Source: Melitaea cinxia (lineage: Eukaryota; Arthropoda; Insecta; Lepidoptera; Nymphalidae). Taken from it: DNA of 64,000 nucleotides. Within the stretch, counting starts at the first letter, position 1, and each line of letters begins with the position of its first letter. The stretch covers positions 2,629,001 through 2,693,000 of the forward strand of contig NC_059401.1 in NCBI RefSeq assembly GCF_905220565.1, given 5' to 3'. Positions 47,568 to 59,000 of this stretch are shown here, in pieces. Below the pieces are notes generated by a model, which was given only the letters and a program-made list of their open reading frames with translations, did not search any database and was not told where the DNA came from. Position numbers and translations under genes: made by a program.

Positions 47568-48409
47568 TTAACCGACTTCCAAAAAAGCAATTGGAAGCAG
47601 TTCTCAATTGGATTGTATTTTTTTAAATGTATGTTACCTCAGAACTTTTGACTGGGTGGACTCATTTTGATAATTTTTGTTTTAATCGAAAGGTGGTGCG
47701 TATCATGTCTCATTTATATATATTTGAGATCTAATAAGTGCTTTTACAGTTATCTATATCTATACGAATAAATAAAATTGGAGTACCTATTTGTAATATT
47801 AAAATAACCGCTTTTTACTAAAAAAAATTTCAATTTTTGTCTGTCTGTCTGTCTGTTTTTTACTGCTAATCTCCTACACGGCTTGACTGATTTTCACGGG
47901 ACTTACACTGGCAGATAGCTGCTGTATTCAGGAGTAGCTTAGGCTATTTTTATTTTAGAAATTTATTTATTTTATAACCCTGCGAACTGAACAATAACTT
48001 TTTTGTTAAATTCCACGCAGACTAACGGGTATAACTATTATGTTATAATGCTTATTTAATTGACTATTTTTCGTCAACCTACGTTGTATTATACCGCATA
48101 ACTCTTCACTGGGTATACTGATTTTGATAATTCTTATTTTAATCGGAAGCTGACGCTTGTCTTGTTATCCCTTTTAAATTTGATCATTTACTTAACGATT
48201 TTTCGTATAACCACCAATGTTTGTAAAAGTGTGCGTGTTCATTACTAACGTTAATGTAAGTTGGCCATTTGAAATCATGAAGCAGGAAATTTAAAAAATA
48301 GGCCTTATTATGACGTAGACTTTATTTGGGTCACCCTCCTGACTTCGTTGTATTACTTGTCGATGTAATTGAAGTCGTTATTATTTTCGTTTGCGAGCAA
48401 ACACAATTA
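47568..48409 (-). mobile_element. AACCGACTTC-family repeat split by a Helitron
   Basis: The minus-strand copy starts at 48409 with the CGTTTGCGAGCAAACACAAT end and finishes at AACCGACTTCCAAAAAAGC (47570-47588). Between 47759 and 48038 the family sequence is interrupted by a Helitron and resumes on the other side. Confidence 0.7.
47759..48038 (+). mobile_element. Helitron nested in the repeat at 47568-48409
   Basis: It aligns with the Helitron at 37145-37468: start ATAAATAAAATTGGAGTACC, middle GGCTTGACTGATTTTCACGG, end TTCCACGCAGAC. Its 3' hairpin and CTAG are eroded, so it is probably inactive. Confidence 0.65.
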
Positions 48410-49050
48410 TGATTGTAGATGAGACCAACAACTGTTGAGAGTTTTTGTCGAACATCCCTAGTATGATCTCTGTTCCTTATATTTTCAGGACCTCCGAGGT
48501 TGGGTAGAACTCAATAATAATAATAATAGAACCGTCCTGAATCATTAACAAACTGACGTAGATAATTACAAAAATAAACTATCTTGGAGAAATTTTCAAA
48601 AATGTTCTGTTAAATAACAATCATGTGAGGTGTGCGAAAGTGTGAATAAATAAATAAACCATACACATAATTAACTTTTTAAATTATAGCTTAATAATTG
48701 AATCATAATTTAAGTATCGCATTTGACCTTTTTCATAAAATTTTCGGTGCAGTTTTCTCGCTGCAATGATAATGACGACGTGTAAGCTCCTAATGCGCAA
48801 GTTCACTGTGATCCTTCACACGGTGCAAGTTCTTGATGGGTTCTATAATAAGTTCTGTTTCTTATGGAAAGTGGAATTATTAAATATCTATTTTTTTTTA
48901 TATAAAATGAATATATTTAACTTACACATTAGATATTCCTAATGTTGGTAAAAGCAATTATCGACTGGAATACAAATATAATCATCTGTTTTAATAAATG
49001 ACTAAATAATTATCTAATGTGTATATGAATAATGCAGATACGGGCTAAGA
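48410..49050. other. AT-rich stretch, no gene seen
   Basis: No feature could be supported. Confidence 0.45.
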
Positions 49051-49640
49051 TCTAGACTAGGAAAAACCGAATTAGAAAAACCGAATTATGGTGTTTTTGG
49101 GTGTGGAGGGCGGAGGGTGTAGGGGAATCTATACAACGTAACACTGTCACACCCACAGAGTATAGTAATACTTACAGAAAGTCATACCTCAAAACCCCAT
49201 GGTTATGGAGATATCCATGGTTAAAGTTTTGAGGTTAGAAGAAGAATTTAAAGCTATTATAATACTTTTGAGCTCGTACTGTTTGCATTGTGTGAAAAAT
49301 CGACACTTTTAAACAAAATAACGCGTCAGACATAATATTCTAATAAAATAAGTAACATTGCGTGCTAGAATATAGGTTTAGAAATTCGAAAAATACCCAA
49401 AACCGAATCGGAGCACCTCACTGTCCACGTGGTCTTGGTCTGTCCTACCCTTAGAGTGTTTTTTTATGCCGCGGAGGCGCGGAGGGAGCCAAGCGTTCCT
49501 CTAACTTACGAAATTCTTCTTCTAACCTCAAAACTTTAACCATGGATATCTCCATAACCATGGGATTCTGAGGTGTGACAGTGGTACCAGGGGTAGCGTT
49601 CCCCCCCACGGTCCCGAAATTCGGTTTTTCCTAATCTAAA
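49051..49640. mobile_element. Foldback element with 54-bp perfect inner arms
   Basis: The segment 49196-49249 is the exact reverse complement of 49511-49564 (54 of 54). The outermost parts are also inverted (ACTAGGAAAAACCGAATT against AATTCGGTTTTTCCTAAT). The left arm is about 70 bp longer, including a second AAAAACCGAATT box. The spacer is 261 bp with no long open frame. This is a MITE/foldback-like structure; no target duplication was identified with confidence. Confidence 0.75.
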
Positions 49641-49919
49641 GCTTTACCCAGATACGAGCCTGGAACTCGGAATAGACATCAAACAAATAAATCTGGAACG
49701 AAACGTAGGGTCAATAATAAGACTAATAATGCGCCTTTGCGCAACGGGTAAATCAAAAGCATGCATAGACCATAAATTTTTTGAAAAAACACTACATTCT
49801 TATTAAAAACCGTAACCGATTGTTTAACCGAAAAAAAGAAGGACTTTTATTTATTATAGTAATCTGTGTAATCACACTCCACTATTTCTCTATACTCATG
49901 GTTTAAATTATCTCAACTA
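49641..49919. other. Short intergenic stretch
   Basis: AT-rich, with nothing recognised up to the TA that flanks the transposon. Confidence 0.4.
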
Positions 49920-50052
49920 TTGTCCGTTCATCGTAACTTGACGCGTGACTAATTGGTAGCACTGTTTCCTCAGTCGCCATCTTACTTTCAGTTTGATAGC
50001 TTGCTGTTTGTGTGCTCTTTTGGTTTATAATAAGTTAATCTGAGTGTTAAAA

Positions 50053-51765
50053 ATGCCGAAGGTGGTAAAAAGTGTTAAAAGACAAACTATTCTTCAAGTT
50101 TACGCATTTTGTGAGAAAGAAAAGACTGAGAACAAGCTGATTATTCCATTGCAACAAGTTCGTGCCCGAGTTGCCGCCATGACCGGTATGTTTTATAGGG
50201 TTACCAGTTAAAAAGATAATTAGCCCATAGTGGCGAGACATTTTTTTTATTAATTTCTTTAATCTCATTTCATAGATGATACTAAAATTAACAATAATAT
50301 AATAACCTAACCTATTTGTACCTATTTAAGGAAGTAATTTACCAACTTGAATCGAGGCTCATTTAAGTTTGTCGTGATCTGCATTTTAAGCATATTTGAT
50401 TACTCGTAAGTAATCAAATATGCTTAAAACGTCGCTTTACTAAAATATTCTAATTTTATAAACTAAGTATCTAGTAAAATAAAATTGCATTATTATTTAT
50501 TTTTTTTGATGATTACAGATGTATCCGAATCTACTGTGACCAGGATTTTGAGACAAGAAAGAGAGTCCAGTTCTGTTTCGGGTGTGCCTGGTCCGTCAAA
50601 AGTAACGACACCAGGAAAGACGCGACCAAATCGCGATAAGAAGATCAAGATTGATGACTTCGATGCTAGTGCAATTCGACAAAAAATTATGTCATTTTAC
50701 GCTGTAAGAAAAGAAATCCCTACATTAAACAAATTACTTGTCGAATTACGAGAGGAAATAAATTTTGAAGGTGGGCGTACTACACTATGGAAAATATTAA
50801 AACAACTTGGATATAAATATAAAAAGTGTCAATCAAAACGAAAAATGTTAGTGGAGCGAACAGATATAGCTACCTGGCGATTTAATTATTTAAGTGAAAT
50901 TAAAAAATACCGAGAAGAGGGGCGGACTATAGTTTATTTAGACGAAACTTTTATACATTCGTCATATAGTGTGCAAAAATGTTGGCAGTCAGAGTCTGAA
51001 GAAGGTGCATTGGTCAGAGATTATGGTATGGGTAGGCGATGGATAATTGCACACGCAGGAACTACAGATGGCTTCATTAATAAAGCATTACTGCTATTCA
51101 AATCGCAAACAAAATCATCCGACTACCATGACGACATGAATAGCGATAACTTTATAAAATGGCTGGAAAAACAAGTTTTACCAAACCTGCCACCTAAATG
51201 TGTGATTGTGATGGACAATGCCCCATATCATACTGTGCAAACAAATAAAAGCCCTAATATGACAAGCCTCAAAGCAGATATGGTAGAGTGGCTTCAAAAC
51301 AAGGGGCTGTTGTTTTCACCAAATTTGACAAAAAATGTTTTGTATGAATTAATTAAAAAAAATAAACCAGAGCCTATATATAAAGCCGACGAATTAATAA
51401 AATTACATGGTCATGATGTTTTACGACTGCCCCCATATCATGCAGATTTAAATCCGATCGAATTAGTATGGAGTGTAATGAAGAGACGGTTTGCAGAAAA
51501 AAATGTGGGCCAGAGGGATGATCAAGTGGAATCACTTATACGAGAATCATTTGGCTCAATAAGCAATGATATTTGGAAAAAACAGTGCTCTCATGTAATA
51601 AAAATTGAAGATGATTACATACTTAAAGATAAAATAATAGACGAAGGAAGCGATCGCTTTTTATTGTGGGTTGGTAGTGAAGAAAGTGATAGTGACAGTG
51701 AGCATTCAAGCAACATTGAAGAAGATATGATTCCTTTACACCTTATTGATCATAATTATTATTAA
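50053..51765 (+). CDS. DDE transposase, Tc1/mariner superfamily, two exons
   Basis: It is predicted to bind the terminal repeats and cut and paste the element at TA sites in the nucleus. Exon 1 is 50053-50185 (44 codons plus one base, donor GTATGT). Exon 2 is 50519-51765 after TTACAG. The joined product is 459 aa with no stop. The N-terminus (to about residue 60) is a helix-turn-helix-like region with ESTVTRILRQE; a second DNA-binding-like segment follows at about 95-150. The catalytic motifs are VYLDETFIHSS (D186), VIVMDNAPYH (D277) and PPYHADLNPIELVW (E359). The 81-residue gap between the second D and the E is much longer than the 34 of Tc1 or mariner. It is close to the DD82E group called Sailor; membership is inference. 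The C-terminus is acidic and Ser-rich. I chose the exon 1 start because it gives a continuous frame across a good intron. Starting within exon 2 would lose half of the DNA-binding region. Confidence 0.9.
50384..50429. repeat. Perfect 21-bp hairpin in the transposase intron
   Basis: TTTTAAGCATATTTGATTAC and one more base are exactly mirrored after a 4-base loop CGTA. It lies inside the 333-bp intron (50186-50518). Confidence 0.9.
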
Positions 51766-51869
51766 AGTGGTTATTTTTTACCCTGTTTTGTTTAATTTAT
51801 CCTGAATGCTCCTAGTGATGTATGAATAATTTTAAAGAGTACACTATCACCGAGTTGTGGGAAAAATCC

Positions 51870-51967
51870 AAAAATTTAAGTAGAGGTTAAACTAATAAAA
51901 TAGCAAGAATTGTAAATAAGAAATGAAATCTTGTGAATAAATTAGTTTAATCACTACTTAAATTTTT
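51870..51967. repeat. Inverted repeat in the transposon 3' region
   Basis: AAAATTTAAGTAGAGGTTAA near 51870-51895 is mirrored by TTAATCACTACTTAAATTTT near 51947-51966, with few mismatches. It lies about 100 bp after the transposase stop and could be a nested small MITE. Confidence 0.7.
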
Positions 51968-52300
51968 AATTATGTTTCACACACTTAATAAGTCTTGTGT
52001 ATACTTAAAAGTACGTCAGTAGTAATCGTAGTAACAGTGAATTACGAAATTAATGCCCTTACTTGTAGATATATGTACATGCTATTCCGGTTCTTTAGAC
52101 TTGTCCCTACATTTCGGGATCGCTTTTCGTATAAACACATGCAACACTGCAAATTTCAGTGCTACCAATCAGATTACGCGTCAAGTTACGATGAACGGAT
52201 AATATCTGTGCCATTGCCAATCTGTACATTCCACTTGTCAAACTCGTCATAAATATTTTTCTTGTTATTGTCAGCAATTCGTAAATATCTAAAAAAATCA

Positions 52301-52328
52301 TATATTATCGATGTGTTCGTTATAGTCA
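52301..52328 (+). promoter_or_regulatory. Putative core promoter of RNase T2
   Basis: A TATATTA box at 52301-52307 and a TCAAAC initiator-like word with its A at 52328 are 27 bp apart, a normal TATA-to-start spacing. The ATG follows at 52341. The transposon ends 99 bp upstream of the TATA-like box. Confidence 0.35.
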
Positions 52329-52340
52329 AACTGTTTAAAG

Positions 52341-54344
52341 ATGGAGATAAAATACGTATTTATTTTTTTCATCGTAACATGGTAAGTTATATAGTTTACG
52401 TGTTTTTATTTTGTGTATTAAATACTAACAATTAACCTATATTCTAGCTTACATTACGCGAGTACAAGGAAAACACAGGCTACACCCGAGTTCGATTTGC
52501 TTATCTTCACCCAACAATGGCCAGCAACAGCTTGTAAAGAGTGGAAGAAAAATGATTCCACTCATACGTGTGTAATGCCAAAGAATGTCGATACCTGGAC
52601 AATTCACGGAATATGGCCTACGAAGCTGGGCACAATGGGTCCAGCGTTTTGCAATAGAACTTGGTTGTTCGACCCTGAGAAAATAAGGCCTATTGAAATT
52701 CAGCTTAACCAGGTCTGGATTAATATTTTTGGAGGTAAGAACAAATGAATGTAAATACTTTAACAACTACTAAAATTAGCAATAGTGTAATAATGGCCCT
52801 TTGTAATGATGTTGAATTAATATTTCATTAATAATGATAAACTAAGGGCTTTTTTACCAGTTATGGATTTCTCTATTTGATGACTTTTTTACCAATGAAT
52901 TCCACTATTTATGGGACGTTTCTATTTTCAAAATTGAACCTTTAAGTTGCACTTTATTAATTGAGTAGAAATGGTCCTAATTGCCTATTCTACTTCTTGC
53001 TATTAAAGTCTATTTTTAACTCGTTTGCGGAATAAACTTAATCCACAACCCGTCAAACTGGCCTTTAAGATAAATTAGATAGTATTAGCAAAGAAATTTA
53101 TAGTGCTGATAAATATGCAATGAAGAAGTACAATGAAAATATTCACTTCAAAATAATAGTTACAGTTACTTCAATCCTTGCTTAACAATCTAGATAATCA
53201 TTTAATTGTGACAAAGGATTCATATCAGTGATGAAATTTTTTACTTCACTTAATAGATATCCGGTATATACTTATTCCAGTAAAATTGTGATAAAATTTA
53301 ATTTTAAATCATTATAAGTACAATATGTAATAATCATAATTATCTCTCTTAAATAATAATCTGAAAGTCTATTTGCTTTTTTCATATAGATTAAATTATT
53401 ATTATTGATTATTATTATTGTCGATATACATTTAAAAATGAATGTTTGTCTGTATGTCCGTAATAGAATCGTAATCTATGCATTTGATCATGTCATGATC
53501 TTCAGCAAAGTGTTTTTTAGTTGGTACGACCAAAAAATGAATAAAAAAAAGAATTTCAATTCAATAAAATAAAATTTATAAATTAAATTTCTTTTCCCTT
53601 TTGTCTTTATGTATGTGTATATTATTATTAATAATGTATGTGTATATTATTATTAATATAATAATAATATTCACATACAGTATTTTAATAACCCATAAAG
53701 ACAGTTATCCAAACCGAAAAACAATATTTGCATCCATCCCGAGCTGAAATCGAAACCAGAATCACCAATAAAATGTGACCATGGAACCGCTACACCAAAG
53801 CGATGGTGTGTTGGTGTGCAATAAATTAATCATAAATAATAATTATAATTATAAATTTGCAGGGACATCACTTTACTCTCTTTGGGCTCACGAATGGAAT
53901 AAACACGGAACTTGTGCTGCAGTCTTAGAACCTCTTAATTCGGAATTAAAATATTTCAGTCTCGGCATAGATTGGTTGCAGAAGTTTTCAATGAATAATA
54001 TACTGCAATCTGGAAATATAGTGCCGTCGAGTACGAATGCGTACTCCGTAGTTGAGATCAATAATGCTATCAAAGCAAAGCTTGGAGTCGATCCCGCTAT
54101 AGAATGTAAGAAGGAAAATGGGGAGAGCTATTTATCCGAAATACGTATCTGTTTCACGAAAGATTTTAAAATTACTAACTGTGACGGTATAGTTAGTCGT
54201 AAAGTCTTTGACTATCATTCGATACTTACAAATTGTAATACTTCGAAGAAAATTCTATATCCTCATTACAAGGATAGTAAAGAAGGAAGTATATATGTAC
54301 AATTGTACAAATTAGTTTCGTGGGTACAATGGTTTACTTTGTAA
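52341..54344 (+). CDS. Ribonuclease T2 family protein, three exons
   Basis: It is predicted to cleave RNA through 2',3'-cyclic phosphate intermediates and to act in lysosomes or outside the cell. Exons are 52341-52381, 52448-52734 and 53863-54344, all with GT...AG borders. The joined frame encodes 269 aa. Residues 1-19 (MEIKYVFIFFIVTCLHYAS) look like a signal peptide. The conserved CAS I motif is WTIHGIWP at 64-71 (His67). CAS II is HEWNKHGTC at 119-127 (His119, Glu120, Lys123, His124). All catalytic residues are therefore present. Cysteines at 43, 55, 82 and 127 fit the family disulfide pattern, and NRT at 83-85 is a possible glycosylation site. The length is in the family range. The upstream open extension of exon 3 (from 53775) is intron. 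The TA-flanked transposon ends 138 bp before the start codon. I give no symbol because the ortholog cannot be decided from sequence alone. Confidence 0.93.
52735..53862. other. RNase T2 intron 2
   Basis: The 1128-bp AT-rich intron has no recognised transposon. At 53615-53683 there is a tandemly doubled ATGTATGTGTATATTATT unit that also folds back on TATTCACATACA. Confidence 0.7.
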
Positions 54345-54614
54345 TTTAATTTTTTTTTTCTTTATATTTTTATTGTTAATAAGTTTTAATTTCGCTCCTC
54401 ATAATATTTTAATCGGCTTTAAAATTATTGACTTCTAATAATATACGACGTTTTTATTTATATAATGAAATTTAAAAAAAAAATCGTGCTTGACAATATA
54501 CTATTTTAATAATATTCTAATGTTATATTATGAAATATTCTTTTTTGTATATTTTGAGTGTAATTATTTTTTGTTTACTTAAATTTTATTTAAATATTCA
54601 GAAATGTGCCAATC

Positions 54615-54620
54615 AATAAA
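54615..54620 (+). terminator. Poly(A) signal for RNase T2
   Basis: AATAAA lies 271 bp after the stop codon in AT-rich sequence. It is the first perfect signal I noted downstream, although earlier variants may be used. Confidence 0.45.
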
Positions 54621-54912
54621 ATGTATTGCCTTTTCTATCAAAAAGATAATAAAACACTAGTCAAAGAACATTTAAACTTAAGTTATGTATCTAAGAGGCT
54701 TTTCTTGTATTTTTTTAAAATAATAACATGACTTCCGTTTTATTAAAAATTTCTTATTTAGAATTTCAGATAATAATTATACGAAATAATTTTTCTTTTT
54801 TTTTAATATCAACATATAATAATATAATATATACTATATTATGTTATACTAAAAAGATATATATATTGGAGTAGATTAGCAGAGAAATGTAATGTCCCCT
54901 TGTTGAAAAGTA

Positions 54913-55100
54913 TTTTTGAAGTAAAACTTCTTTGCGCACACTTGACTTGGGGAGTAAGCTGGTGCATACGTGAATAGAGCGTTACGAAAAGTGTGATCGG
55001 GCGAGGCGAACGGAAGTTGCGAGGGTGATAAGTTAGTGGAGATAGAGAGTTACGTTTCATAAGTTTTACTTCAGTTGTGTGGTCTAAAGCACACTCGTTT
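54913..55100. mobile_element. Short MITE, best-preserved copy
   Basis: It begins TTTTGAAGTAAAACTTCTTT and ends AAGTTTTACTTCAGTTGTGT, so the 13-bp terminal repeat TGAAGTAAAACTT is perfect, followed by the family-specific GGTCTAAAGCACACTCG. No coding capacity. Confidence 0.75.
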
Positions 55101-56025
55101 TTTCATCTTATTTAATATTTGTTTATAATCGACATATAATGACATGTATGTCCTCATCATCAGTTTAGAATGGTTTATGCTACACAAAGTTACGAATAGA
55201 CTAACATCGGGATGTAGAATAAGTCTAATGTTTCGCCTAAATTAAGGAACTAAAACTTTTAGATTCACAATTGCAAATAGAAGTATTTCATAAGTGTAGT
55301 GGCATTCGATGGTGGAAACAAATGATATATCATAAATTTGAACGGGAACCGGTGAGAGGCCAGTATTTTATTCCTATACTGTGTACAAGTTTATATTGCA
55401 GTACAAGTTATAAAGTCCAACAACGTAAATCTACTTCTGGACCATACACTTCTAGTTACTTTTCTTCTAAAGAGAAATATTTGAAGCGGTTTCCATTATT
55501 GTATTGATGTGGGTTCATTGATATTTTTAATGCTCTGTTAAGATGCGCAAGATTGTCTACAATCAATTAATTCTTAAATAACATGAGATATTTTTATATA
55601 TTATTATCATAAATAAGAATAAAGTACTTTTCAAAATAAAACATTTGTTACCTGATTTGTACATTATTAATACTTGTTTTCTTTTATGTAACAAAAATTG
55701 GTATAGCAAATATGTTTTATAATATTTTAGTGTTAATAAAAAACATAACAATTTGTGAAAAAAGTTTTAATTATATTTGATACATACCATATAACACAGA
55801 ATGAAATAATTACATTTTCGTAATTACCTTAAACAGAGGTAGGTATATGAAATATTAGATAACATGAAAAATAATAATTTGTTCATTTACATCTCAAACT
55901 TTATTGGATTTATGGCCACAACTTTAGCAGAAGTTGGAATAAATTACACATGTTTTATTTTATAAATATTTTTTTTTTCACAACACAACACTACCATAGC
56001 CCTGAAATACATAAAAAAAGATTTT
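55101..56025. other. Convergent intergenic region
   Basis: It lies between the ends of RNase T2 and UBXN1. A plus-strand frame open from 55241 to 55507 (reads FHKCSGIRWWKQ early on) has a possible TTTTAG acceptor just upstream, but I do not recognise the product and would not call it a gene. Confidence 0.4.
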
Positions 56026-59000
56026 TTATTGAGCAGCTCTGGAAACGATTATAACCGCCGACGGCACCAATCCTGGAAAGTACAAAAGTTAAACAATTAA
56101 AAAAAAAAACAAATAAGGAATTATAAATGTTTAGTATAGAAATTACAATGAATTTTGATGAAAATGTAGGGCCACGAGTTTTTAGGTCAGGGTCATTTTA
56201 AGATTAATTTGCATTTTATTGTATCAATATAAAGCACATGTTTATTTTAGTCTATGTCTTGTGTGACTTGTCAGTTGTAATGCACAGCTGTTTAGTCAGC
56301 TAATTGTTTCAGCTGTTCCAATAGGAATTTCAGGATTTAAAGTAGCCAATGTGTCAATCCAGACCTTTAACTTCAAACAGTTTCACAGCAAATAATTCTA
56401 GTTTTATTAAAGTAAAATTGTGCCAAATTTTTAGCTGTCCGTTTTCTTTTCCTAGTAAAATACTAATGTAATTGCAGTAATTCCATGCTAACTAAGTAAA
56501 GAATTATTTTGTTATTAAACTAGCTGACCCGGCCACGCGTTGCTGTGGCTCAGTAATTATAATTTATTGAAATATAATTATGTAAATTCTATAGTAAAAC
56601 GCGCCATCTATAATCTAGAAACAAAAATACGGTACCATCTACCAGATATCTGTGAAACATAAATGCCAAACCGCCCTCTTATAAAGAAATAAAAATACGG
56701 CGCCATCTACTGGATATCTATGCAACTTAGATGCCAAACCGCCATCTATTAGGATTTCATAGAACTAACTGATAAATACACACATAAGCGAATCGTCTAT
56801 TAAATTTGCAATAACAAATATTAAGATCAATAATGCGGATGAAAACTACACTATCCCCCAAGTTGGACCAAATTATAGATGCTTACAAAATTTGATAAAA
56901 ATTGCTTTAATAGTTTCGGAGTTTATCGCTAACATACATCGTGACACGAAATTTTTATATACATAAGATTGTAAGCAAAACTGTTGGAATTTTTGACTTT
57001 ATATGTAAAATTTAATCAACTACTGGAGACGAAAGTTAAGTACCCCTTTGTGGAAAAAATTGTTAAAAAAAAACTTTAAACCTCTTACGACTTTTAGAAG
57101 AATAAGTTCGGGCTCCAAAATAAAGTCTGAAATTTCAGAGAATATTTTCAGTTTTACAGAGCTATGCAGACTAAGATTTTCTAATACCTTTCCCAAACAA
57201 ATATTTCCACCAGGGATTTTATTTAAGAATTATAAACTAATATATTTTAATATAAAAAAGACAAATACTAATTTTTGTACCAAATGTTACATTACCTAAT
57301 AGTTCTAACGTTTTGTCGTAGTCTTCTGATGAGAATATCTTTTTCGGGAATGTTGTCATTAATTTATAGTTTTCATTCTCTGCATATCCAGGCATGTTCA
57401 CTTGGAGATATAGTCTGTTCAAAAACAAAATAAATTACATGATTAATCATTTTTAATTACAACATTTATAATATTTCTATTAACAAGAAACTGTTTTCTT
57501 TCTATCACATTTTCGACTGGTCGAAAAGATATGTTTAGGAAAAATCTTAAGCTATGAAGTAACAGCCACAGTGGTAATTTTTATTTATTTATTAACTAGC
57601 GACCCGCCCCGGCTTCGCGCGTTTGCATAAACTATCAGTGTTCCTACTCTATTATGCATTTATTATACATATAAACCTTCTTCTGGAATCACTCTAGTGA
57701 CTAAAGAAAACCGGATCAAAATCCGTTGCGTAGTTTTAAAGATCTAAGCATACAGACAGCAGGAAGCGACTTTGTTTTAGACTATGTAATGATGTACTCT
57801 TTGAACATCACCTATAAAAGGATTACATAAATGAAAAATTATAGAATGATAAATAAATGCCATCTTTAATAAATAATAAATATCTACACAATACACACAC
57901 GGTTGTCTGTCCCTAACATAAGTAACTTAATGCTTGTGTTATAGATGACTTAATGATGTGTTATATAATTATTTATCAGCAATGTCTTCCAGAGAACCTT
58001 AATGTTAGTTTTGTGGAGACAAAATGAGTAGGCGATGTAATATAATTCATTTATTAAACATAAAGATACATTCATACAACATATTCCGTTAAGTGAAAAA
58101 CTGAGTCAAATTATTTTTTAAGTAAAACTTCTTTATGCATACTTGGGGAGTAAGCTGGTGAATGCGCGACGAGAGCGTTACGAAAAGTGTGATCGGCGAG
58201 GTGAACGGAAGTTGAGAGGGAGATAGTTATTGAAGATATACAAATTTTACTTCAATCGTGTCGTCTGAAATGGGTCTAAAGCACACTTGTTTTTATTTTA
58301 TGTTCCTTAATGTTGAATGTCACTGAGGTAGGGCACAGCAGGAATTTCCTGCTCAAAACATGGAGCAGCCCGACTGGGGTAGTACCTCGACCTTACAGAA
58401 GATCACAGAAAAATAATACTGTTTTCAAGCAGTATTGTGTTCCTGTTGGTGAGTAAGGTGACCAGAGCTCCTGGGGGGAATTGGGGATTGGGTCGGCAAC
58501 GCGCTTGCGATGCTTCTGGTGTTGCAGGTGTCTATAAGCTACGGTAATCGCTTACCATCAGGTGAGCCGTACGCTTGTTGGCCGACCTAGTGACATAAAA
58601 AAAAAAAGAATGCGATAAATTAATAAATTATTTAACGTACCTAACAGCAGCGAGTTGTTCTTTGGCCGAGAATGTATGTGAGAGAGTTTGTCCATCGGGA
58701 AACCGTAATTGGATCCGAGCTTGATCGTACGAGACCTTTGGGGCTGGAGTAGGGTTAGTGACGGGGGCCGGGGCTGGGGTCGGCTCGGGGGCCGGTTGAC
58801 CTGATGCTGCTAGTCTGAAAATTTATATTTATATTAATTGATATATATATATCAATACGTGAAGCAACAACTTTGTACCTTTTTACGAAAATTGCGCAGA
58901 CGCGGGAGTGTGAAATTTCGCACACTTATAATTTATATAGAGGAGTGCAGAATGCTAATATAAATATATTTTATTACGCAGTAGCTGCGCCCACGACTTC

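Larger units (their letters stand above)
49920..52202 (+). mobile_element. Apparently intact Tc1/mariner-superfamily transposon
   Basis: The termini read TTGTCCGTTCATCGTAACTT on the left and, inverted, TTATCCGTTCATCGTAACTT on the right. Similarity extends about 45 bp inward through GACGCGT and ATTGGTAGCACTG. Both ends are directly flanked by TA (49918-49919 and 52203-52204), the IS630/Tc1/mariner target duplication. Length is 2283 bp. Inside is an undamaged two-exon transposase gene. This makes it a candidate autonomous copy. It lies immediately upstream of the RNase T2 gene and in the same orientation. Confidence 0.92.

Noticed and set aside
53775..53862. Upstream extension of RNase T2 exon 3 as an alternative start
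   Set aside because: The acceptor at 53861-53862 and the exon 2 phase match exactly; the extension is AT-rich intron.
57048..57299. 83-codon plus-strand frame
   Set aside because: It lies in UBXN1 intron 5 and overlaps the edge of exon 5 on the other strand; no family match.
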